The notes under the pieces are model-generated. The model did no database searches. It saw only the letters and a list, made by a program, of their open reading frames with translations, and had not been told where the DNA came from. From Paenarthrobacter aurescens (GTDB lineage: Bacteria > Actinomycetota > Actinomycetes > Actinomycetales > Micrococcaceae), in assembly GCF_041549525.1 (NCBI RefSeq), contig NZ_CP157456.1:1178001-1242000 (forward strand): a DNA stretch of 64,000 nucleotides. Reading direction: 5' to 3'. Of this stretch, positions 54,197 to 61,530 are shown piece by piece; positions within the stretch are counted from its first letter, which is position 1; every line of letters begins with the position of its first letter. A program made the translations under genes and the position numbers.

Positions 54197-55067
54197 GCGA
54201 CCGTTGACTGACCCGGCCAACAAACCACTGACGACGGCGGCGCCACCGTTGCGGGCCCACTCACCTGAGGTTTCGGCTGCCCGCGCGCGCCGTTGGGGTG
54301 CCTTCTTCTACGCGGAGCAAGCGCTTCGTGTCATGCGGAACTACGGATGGTCCGTGATCCTGTACAGCGTGGGGCAGCCGGTGGCGTACCTCTTCGCAAT
54401 GGGTGTGGGACTCGCCAGCCTGGTGGATGCCAACAGTGAGGCCGCGTTTGGGGGTGTCAGTTATCTGGAGTTCGTGGCACCGGCTTTGTTGGTCTCCGCT
54501 GCGGTGATGACGGCGTCCGGAGAATTCTCTTACCCCATCATGGATGGCTTCAAATGGCGCCGGGTGTTCTATGGGCCGCATGCCTCTCCATTGATTCCGC
54601 AGCAGATCGCCAGTGGCCACATCATGGCAAGTTCCCTGCGCTTCCTGCTGCAATCGGTGGTCTATTTTGCGGTGGTGGCAATGTTCGGCGCTTCACCGAA
54701 TCCGTGGGGTTGGGTGTCGGCCGTGGTGGCCACTGTTGCCGCGCTGAGCTTTGGGCTGCCGCTCATGGCGTACGCGGCCAGCATCAAGCAGGACAAGGGG
54801 CAGTTTGCTTTGGTGCAGCGCTTCATTGTCATGCCACTGTTTCTCTTCTCCGGGACCTTCTTCCCACTGGATTCCCTGCCCATGGCAGTGCGCTGGATCG
54901 GCTGGATTTCACCGGTATGGCACGGAACCGAACTGGGCCGGGTGTTCACCTACGGCATGGACCAGAACCCGTTGCTGACCGTTACCCATGTGCTGTTCCT
55001 CCTGGTGACAGCCACTGGTGGTTGGATACTGGTCCGCCGTCAATTCGTGAAAAGGATGGGCTCATGA
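54189..55067 (+). CDS. ABC-2 type permease, first subunit
   Basis: A 292-residue membrane protein with a hydrophilic ~50-residue N-terminus and six helices. The ABC-2 signature region is FVAPALLVSAAVMTASGEFS and the C-terminal GTFFPLDSLPMAVRWIGWIS with PVWHGTELGR is typical of NodJ/DrrB-like permeases. The TTG start at 54189 has AGGAG 5 nt upstream and overlaps the ATPase stop. With the second permease it likely forms a heterodimeric exporter. Confidence 0.87.
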   Translation: MIRRPLTDPANKPLTTAAPPLRAHSPEVSAARARRWGAFFYAEQALRVMRNYGWSVILYSVGQPVAYLFAMGVGLASLVDANSEAAFGGVSYLEFVAPALLVSAAVMTASGEFSYPIMDGFKWRRVFYGPHASPLIPQQIASGHIMASSLRFLLQSVVYFAVVAMFGASPNPWGWVSAVVATVAALSFGLPLMAYAASIKQDKGQFALVQRFIVMPLFLFSGTFFPLDSLPMAVRWIGWISPVWHGTELGRVFTYGMDQNPLLTVTHVLFLLVTATGGWILVRRQFVKRMGS

Positions 55068-55897
55068 GTGTCCTCACAGGTGGCCACAGCGCCACGGATC
55101 TTGCCCGTGAGCGCAAGTTTGGCCCGCTGTACTCCCGTAATGCCAAAGCCGTGGTGGGCCGCGGACTCATGGCGGCCAAATCCAGCACCTGGCTGGTCAT
55201 GGTGTCCGGTTTCTTCGAGCCCGTGCTGTTCCTGCTGGCCATGGGTGTGGGGATGGGCTCGATTGTGGGCACCGTCCAGGGCCCGGGCGGCGAAGAAATC
55301 AGCTATGCCGCCTACATCGCGCCTGCACTCCTGGCGGTCTCGGCAATGAACGGGGCCATTTACGACTCCACGTGGAACGTCTTCTTCAAGATGAACTTCG
55401 CCAAGCTATACCAAGGGATGCTCTACACCTCCCTGGGGCCGCTGGACGTGGCAATCGGCGAGATCTTCCTGGCACTGCTGCGGGGCTTGCTGTATGCCAC
55501 CGGCTTCACCGCTGTCATGGGCGTGATGGGTCTGCTCACCAGTTGGTGGGCCATTCTGGTCATTCCCGCCTCGGTGCTGATCGCGTTCGGTTTCGCGAGC
55601 TTTGGCATGGGCATCACCAGCTTCATGAAGACGTTCCAGCAAATGGACTGGATCAACTTCTTCCTGCTGCCCATGTTCCTGTTCAGTGCCACGTTCTACC
55701 CGCTCAGCGTCTACCCGCAGGTCATCCAATGGTTCATCCAGGCCATGCCGCTGTGGCATGGTGTGGAGCTGCTGCGGCAGATCAGTGTGGGCTCCTTCAG
55801 CCCGGCAACTGCCATTCACGTGGGCTACTACGTGGTGATGATCGCGCTGGGGATCATGCTCACCACCGGAAGGCTTCGCCAACTATTCCTGAAGTAA
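55064..55897 (+). CDS. ABC-2 type permease, second subunit
   Basis: A 277-residue paralogue of the preceding permease with six helices: YIAPALLAVSAMNGAIYDST matches its signature region, and ATFYPLSVYPQVIQWFIQAM then PLWHGVELLRQIS closes it. The ATG overlaps the upstream stop as ATGA with AAGGA before it. The exported compound is unknown; a lipid, peptide or antibiotic is plausible from the family. Confidence 0.88.
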   Translation: MSVLTGGHSATDLARERKFGPLYSRNAKAVVGRGLMAAKSSTWLVMVSGFFEPVLFLLAMGVGMGSIVGTVQGPGGEEISYAAYIAPALLAVSAMNGAIYDSTWNVFFKMNFAKLYQGMLYTSLGPLDVAIGEIFLALLRGLLYATGFTAVMGVMGLLTSWWAILVIPASVLIAFGFASFGMGITSFMKTFQQMDWINFFLLPMFLFSATFYPLSVYPQVIQWFIQAMPLWHGVELLRQISVGSFSPATAIHVGYYVVMIALGIMLTTGRLRQLFLK

Positions 55898-55922
55898 TGA
55901 TCCTGTCCGGAACAACGGGGGC

Positions 55923-56408
55923 CTACTCGAAGGAAGCCCTACGGGAATCATTGATCCTTGTCCGCCACACATCCGGCGGATTGACCTTGAAGCGGCGCCC
56001 GGTCAGCGCACGCGGTGAGAGCCTGATGTAGTTTTCCTTCGGCCCCGGTTGCCAGGGCTCAAGGCCCAAAGCATCCACCTGTGCGGTTTCCTCCGGATCG
56101 GTGATCAGCTCGGTATCCCCACGGGCCACCACGCTCCAGGCCTCGCTGGAGCCGGGATCGTATCCGTCAATCTCCAACACTGCCGGGCGCGACGCCTGGG
56201 CGCCCCACAACTTCCTTCCCGGGCTGCTGCGGAACACCAGGGTGCGGTGAAACAGGACGTAATTCACGGGAAAAATCTCAGGATGGTCATCCACTATCAA
56301 ACCGATCCGTCCAATGGTTTCGCCGGCCAGTAAATCCCAGCAAGCGTCGAAGGAGAGGGCCGGGACTTCCTGGTGAGCGGGTGAGCTGCTGATTTCCGGG
56401 TCATTCAT
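55923..56408 (-). CDS. Pyridoxamine 5'-phosphate oxidase-like flavin-binding protein
   Basis: A 161-residue split-barrel protein: SFDACWDLLAGETIGRIGLI, DDHPEIFPVNYVLFHRTLVF, RSSPGRKLWGA and EAWSVVARGDTELI are the characteristic strands of the PPOX/nitroreductase-like (F420- or FMN-binding) family. Substrate is not predictable; related actinobacterial proteins bind F420 or FMN. GAGAGG lies 5 nt before the ATG. The next gene upstream is a clear paralogue. Confidence 0.82.
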   Translation of the reverse strand: MNDPEISSSPAHQEVPALSFDACWDLLAGETIGRIGLIVDDHPEIFPVNYVLFHRTLVFRSSPGRKLWGAQASRPAVLEIDGYDPGSSEAWSVVARGDTELITDPEETAQVDALGLEPWQPGPKENYIRLSPRALTGRRFKVNPPDVWRTRINDSRRASFE

Positions 56409-56482
56409 GTTTACCTCTCGTTACCGACTCGCTTGTTAGGGAGTTTTTGTGGCACTCACGGCGCCACCCTGCGGGGCAGGGC

Positions 56483-56944
56483 TTACGGTGCCTCCAGTGG
56501 CTCCCTCGCCGGCCACCACCGCTTCGAATCACTGATCACAAACCGCCGTCCAGTGAGTTCAGTGGGCGTGATGCGAAACAGGAAATCCTTGGTCCCCGGT
56601 TCCCATGGCGAGAGACCATGAGCAGCGCTTTCCTGGCTGGGGTCATCAGCAGGGATGGCTTCCGGCAGGCCCTTTGCCACCACGCTCCAGGCAATGGTTC
56701 CGTAGGAATTGAAGCCGTCCGCTTCCAAAGCAACAGGCTCTTGGCCCATCAGCGCGTCCATTTTGGTTCCCGGGGCAGTCCTCAGGATCAAGGTTCCATC
56801 CTCCGGGAAATAGTTGACAGGAAAAATCTCCGGACCCGAGCCGCCGGACACCGCCAGCCGCCCCACGGAGTTCGAACGCAGCAGTCTCCAACACTCGTGA
56901 ACTTTCAGGATCTGTACCTCTGATGGTTCTTCAACCGTGCTCAT
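56483..56944 (-). CDS. Pyridoxamine 5'-phosphate oxidase-like flavin-binding protein, paralogue
   Basis: A 153-residue protein sharing the pattern of its neighbour: LKVHECWRLLRSNSVGRLAV, GPEIFPVNYFPEDGTLILRT and APGTKMDALMG, then IAWSVVAKGLPEAI. The PEIFPVNY core is identical in both, so the two arose by tandem duplication. There is no ribosome site, but TATGCT ends six bases before the ATG at 56944, the arrangement of a leaderless transcript. Cofactor and substrate are not known. Confidence 0.8.
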   Translation of the reverse strand: MSTVEEPSEVQILKVHECWRLLRSNSVGRLAVSGGSGPEIFPVNYFPEDGTLILRTAPGTKMDALMGQEPVALEADGFNSYGTIAWSVVAKGLPEAIPADDPSQESAAHGLSPWEPGTKDFLFRITPTELTGRRFVISDSKRWWPAREPLEAP

Positions 56945-57088
56945 GTGCCGAGCATACATAGCCGAACAGCTGAGGCCTAGGGTACCCAGGCCCCACACCC
57001 GTCAACACTCCCATGCTTGCCCGTGAGGGTGTGTTCGCCGTCCGTGGAAGCGCGCAAGGCACCTTTGCTCATTTGAGAGAATAGGTTC

Positions 57089-57655
57089 ATGCAATCTCTC
57101 GGTGACCCGCACCCGTCCACGTCCCCCGCCGGCAAAGGCATGTTCAAGGGCTTCCGCATCGGCGGCCTGGGGATGACCGTTGTCATCATTGCCTTCCTGG
57201 TAGCCGTCATTTTTGCGGCCAACCAAAACGATGTTGTTGGCTGGGTTGTTGCTGTGGTTGCTTTTGGGTGGCTCGCCCTTGCAACATTCGTGGTGCTGAG
57301 CATCCGCAAGGCCGCGCAGCGGGCCGGTGCCAAGCTGACCGAGGCGCAAAATGCGTTCAACGCCGCAGCCGGCCGCGCGCCGTCGTCGTCCGCTGCTGAC
57401 AGCGGTGGCACGCGCGTGGTAGCGGAGCGGAGCAAAGCCGACGAGGTCCGGGACCTCAAACTGGACCATTCCTTCAAGATTGTCCAGGTGCAGGTCCGCG
57501 TGGTGGATGAGGAACGCGCCAAGGGGCCTACGGCAGACCAGGACACCATCAACCGTGCGCTGGAAACAATCGCCATTACGGCAACGAATGCCCGGGACAT
57601 GATCAAGTCTTCAGGCGGCTCCGACGAGCCCGTGGCCGGCACCATCATCGACTAG
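57089..57655 (+). CDS. Two-helix membrane protein of unknown function
   Basis: A 188-residue protein with a hydrophilic start, two adjacent helices (MTVVIIAFLVAVIFAANQ; VVGWVVAVVAFGWLALATFV), then a cytosolic, partly helical domain (KLTEAQNAFNAAAGR; DLKLDHSFKIVQVQVRVVDE) and an Ala/Thr-rich end. I do not recognise it. It ends 10 nt before the xthA start, so the two may share a transcript. Confidence 0.68.
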   Translation: MQSLGDPHPSTSPAGKGMFKGFRIGGLGMTVVIIAFLVAVIFAANQNDVVGWVVAVVAFGWLALATFVVLSIRKAAQRAGAKLTEAQNAFNAAAGRAPSSSAADSGGTRVVAERSKADEVRDLKLDHSFKIVQVQVRVVDEERAKGPTADQDTINRALETIAITATNARDMIKSSGGSDEPVAGTIID

Positions 57656-57665
57656 AGTGGACCGG

Positions 57666-58499
57666 GTGAGTACGGCATTGAAGAAGGACTTCCTTCGCAT
57701 CGCATCAGTTAACGTCAACGGCCTCCGGGCTGCCTACAAGAACGGCATGGCGGAATGGCTGGAACCGCGCGAGGTTGACATTCTCTGCCTGCAGGAAGTC
57801 CGCGCCCCTGACGAGATCGTCCGGAAGCTGATCGGTGAGGGCTGGCACATCCTCCACACCGAAGCAGAGGCCAAGGGGCGTGCCGGTGTGGCCATCGCTT
57901 CCCGCGAAGAACCCACTGCCACCCGCGTAGGTATTGGCGATGCCTACTTCGACACCTCCGGGCGCTGGGTGGAAGCTGACTACACTGTCAAGAACACAGC
58001 CGGCGAGCCCACCACCCTCACCGTTGTAAGTGCCTACGTGCACTCCGGTGAAGTAGGAACCCCCAAGCAGGACGACAAATTCCGTTTCCTGGACGCCATG
58101 ACCGTCCGCCTTCCTGAGCTCTCAAAGCACAGCGACCACGCTTTGGTTGTTGGTGACCTGAACGTAGGACACACAGAACTGGACATCAAGAACTGGAAGG
58201 GCAACGTCAAGCGTGCCGGCTTCCTCCCGGAGGAGCGTGCCTACTTTGACCGTTTCCTCGGTGAAGAAATCGGATGGAGGGATGTCCACAGGGGCCTGGC
58301 AGGTAATGTCGCCGGCCCCTACACCTGGTGGTCCCAGCGCGGTAAGGCCTTTGATACTGACACGGGCTGGCGCATCGACTACCACCTGGCAACTCCGGAC
58401 CTCGCAGCAGCCGCCATCTCGGCTGTGGTGGACCGGGCGCCATCGTGGGACACCCGCTTCTCTGACCACGCACCGCTGGTAGTCGACTACCGGCTCTAA
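57666..58499 (+). CDS. xthA: Exodeoxyribonuclease III
   Basis: A 277-residue AP endonuclease/3'-exonuclease for base-excision repair. Catalytic residues of the Mg-dependent EEP fold are present: N in ASVNVNGLRAAY, E in ILCLQEVRAPD, the DLN of VVGDLNVGHTELDIKN, RIDYHLATP and the final SDHAPLVVDY. The GTG at 57666 is preferred because TAGAGT lies seven bases upstream, as in leaderless genes; a GTG at 57657 is also possible. Confidence 0.93.
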   Translation: MSTALKKDFLRIASVNVNGLRAAYKNGMAEWLEPREVDILCLQEVRAPDEIVRKLIGEGWHILHTEAEAKGRAGVAIASREEPTATRVGIGDAYFDTSGRWVEADYTVKNTAGEPTTLTVVSAYVHSGEVGTPKQDDKFRFLDAMTVRLPELSKHSDHALVVGDLNVGHTELDIKNWKGNVKRAGFLPEERAYFDRFLGEEIGWRDVHRGLAGNVAGPYTWWSQRGKAFDTDTGWRIDYHLATPDLAAAAISAVVDRAPSWDTRFSDHAPLVVDYRL

Positions 58500-58508
58500 G
58501 CTTCCTAA

Positions 58509-59645
<1,137 letters not shown>

Positions 59646-59760
59646 CTTCATGTGCTCCGCTGGCCAGCTTAACGTCAAGACCGGCACCCGACAGGGTGCC
59701 GGTCCGGACGACTCCCGCCAGCCCGCTGTTTCCGGCACTGATTGCGGCGAAGGTGACACC

Positions 59761-60327
59761 ATGTGCGTGGGTGTCATCCTCGGTTTCCCACCGGAGATCG
59801 CCCGCGAACTTCAGGAATGGAGGGCCTCTTTCGGTGATCCCATGGCTGAGGTCATTCCTGCCCACATCACCTTGATTACCACCACACCCACGCAAGACTG
59901 GGCTGCAACCCGGGAGCACGTCCGGGAAGTTGCACGGACCCAGGAACCCTTCCACATCACCATTTCCGGCACGGGTTCGTTCCGCCCTGTCTCGCCGGTG
60001 GTGTTCGTCAACGTGGAAGAGGGCTTTGAAGAGTGCGTGCAATTGCACGAGAAACTTCAAACCGGCCCACTGGAACGGATGCTGCCTTTTCCGTACCACC
60101 CGCACGTCACCGTGGCCCACGATGTCGCCTCGGAAAACCTCGACGAAGCCGAAACGGTCCTCAGGGATTACCGGGCAACGTTCCCTGTGGTTAGCATGGG
60201 ACTTTACGAGCACGACACCAACGGAATTTGGCAGCTACGGGAAGAGCTCGACTTTGGCGGCGATACTGACGAAGCACAGCAAGCGGATCCAGGCCACAGA
60301 GGCGGACGCTCCTCCGCTGCCAACTGA
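59761..60327 (+). CDS. 2'-5' RNA ligase superfamily protein
   Basis: A 188-residue protein with the two HxT/Sx motifs of the 2H phosphoesterase fold: HITL in VIPAHITLITTTPT and HVTV in YHPHVTVAHDV. These residues catalyse cyclic phosphodiester cleavage or ligation. The C-terminus is polar and probably disordered. GAAGG is 7 nt before the ATG at 59761; a start at 59650 would lack one. The next gene starts inside its 3' end. Confidence 0.83.
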   Translation: MCVGVILGFPPEIARELQEWRASFGDPMAEVIPAHITLITTTPTQDWAATREHVREVARTQEPFHITISGTGSFRPVSPVVFVNVEEGFEECVQLHEKLQTGPLERMLPFPYHPHVTVAHDVASENLDEAETVLRDYRATFPVVSMGLYEHDTNGIWQLREELDFGGDTDEAQQADPGHRGGRSSAAN

Positions 60328-61339
60328 GCTGGCTAAACTCAAACTGCAACTTCTTCGCAAGAGGCAAGAGTGGGGCCATGCCAAGCGTGCCGGTGGGGGC
60401 CTGCCCAAAAAAGCCGGCGCATTTTTTGCGCTCTTCCTCGCCCGGCTCAACACCAACCGTGCACTGCGCTCTTTCCAGCACTACACCCGGCAACACGGGC
60501 CGTTGCTGAGCGCGGGCATCGGCTTCAACATGTTCTTCTCCGTGACCGGTTTGCTCACCACCGGCTTCGCCATTGCGGGCATTGTGCTGGGTGGAAATCC
60601 AGCCCTTCAGAACGCCGTGATCGAGAGCGTGGCGGCGGCTGCCCCCGGGCTGCTGCAGGTCAATGGCGGCGAAGGCCTGGTGGATCCGCAATCCCTGCTC
60701 AACCCGTCCGGACTTGGGTGGACAGCCCTCATCGCGGCCGTGGTCACAGTCTTCGTTTCCCTGGGATGGATCGCCAGCATCCGGGAAGGTCTCCGGGGGG
60801 TCATGAACGCAGACCCCTTGGTCCGGAACCCGGTTGTCCAAAAACTCATCGACGCCGGCACCTTGCTGCTCTTGGGCATCATCCTGGTGGTCAGCGCAGG
60901 CGTCTCTCTGATCTTCAGCATCGCAACGGACTGGATCATCGATTGGCTCAAGCTGGACGAGGGCATTACCGAGCCCATAGCGGCCACCGTCAAGATTGTG
61001 GTCCCGCTCCTACTGAACTGCGCGACGGCGGCGGTACTGTTCCGCATTGCAAGTGGCCTGAAGTTGGGGCGCCGCGCCTTCCTGGAGGGTGTGGTTCTGG
61101 CTGGCGTTGGAACCACAGTGTTGCAGTTCTTCAGCACAGAACTGCTGGCACGTTCGGGCAATAATCCGGTCCTGGCCTCGTTTGCCATCATCATCGGCCT
61201 GCTGATCTGGTTCAACCTTGTGAGCCAGGTGTATCTGGTCTCGGCGTCGTGGTCAGCCATTCGTGAGGCTGACACCGAAGCGGGGGAGTCCCCGCGAAAG
61301 AAAGTCCTGGGCTCGCGTCGCGTAGCGCCCCGCACCTAA
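60254..61339 (+). CDS. YihY/YhjD-family membrane protein
   Basis: A 361-residue protein: a hydrophilic, basic start (KRAGGGLPKKAGAFFALFLA) then six helices. GPLLSAGIGFNMFFSVTGLL and the helix SLGWIASIREGLRGVMNADP are diagnostic of the YihY/virulence-factor-BrkB-like family, and IIGLLIWFNLVSQVYLVSAS ends the last helix. The only start I can support is a TTG at 60254, which overlaps the previous gene by 74 nt and has GGAAGAG upstream. Function in the family is unclear (once mis-named RNase BN). Confidence 0.75.
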   Translation: MAAILTKHSKRIQATEADAPPLPTELAKLKLQLLRKRQEWGHAKRAGGGLPKKAGAFFALFLARLNTNRALRSFQHYTRQHGPLLSAGIGFNMFFSVTGLLTTGFAIAGIVLGGNPALQNAVIESVAAAAPGLLQVNGGEGLVDPQSLLNPSGLGWTALIAAVVTVFVSLGWIASIREGLRGVMNADPLVRNPVVQKLIDAGTLLLLGIILVVSAGVSLIFSIATDWIIDWLKLDEGITEPIAATVKIVVPLLLNCATAAVLFRIASGLKLGRRAFLEGVVLAGVGTTVLQFFSTELLARSGNNPVLASFAIIIGLLIWFNLVSQVYLVSASWSAIREADTEAGESPRKKVLGSRRVAPRT

Positions 61340-61361
61340 GAGTCACAACCTGGAGGCCGCC

Positions 61362-61514
61362 ATGAACAACCAACTGTGGATTGCATGTCTGCTCGGGGCT
61401 GCGGCCGGACTCATTGTTGGCCAGTTGGTCTTCAATTCACCCTTTTTGGGCATCCTCCTCGGCGTGGGACTGGGGGCCCTGGTTGGCGCTGCCTTGGGCC
61501 CTCGTCGCGGTTAG
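61362..61514 (+). CDS. 50-residue glycine-zipper membrane peptide
   Basis: A short gene of 50 codons: MNNQLWIACLLGAAAGLIVG followed by a second hydrophobic segment (FLGILLGVGLGALVGAALGP) and RRG. TGGAGG is 5 nt before the ATG and it starts 22 nt after the YihY-type gene. Small, Gly-rich, two-helix peptides like this are often membrane stress proteins; the family is not one I can name. Confidence 0.68.
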   Translation: MNNQLWIACLLGAAAGLIVGQLVFNSPFLGILLGVGLGALVGAALGPRRG

Positions 61515-61530
61515 CCCCTGCGTTGCTTGG

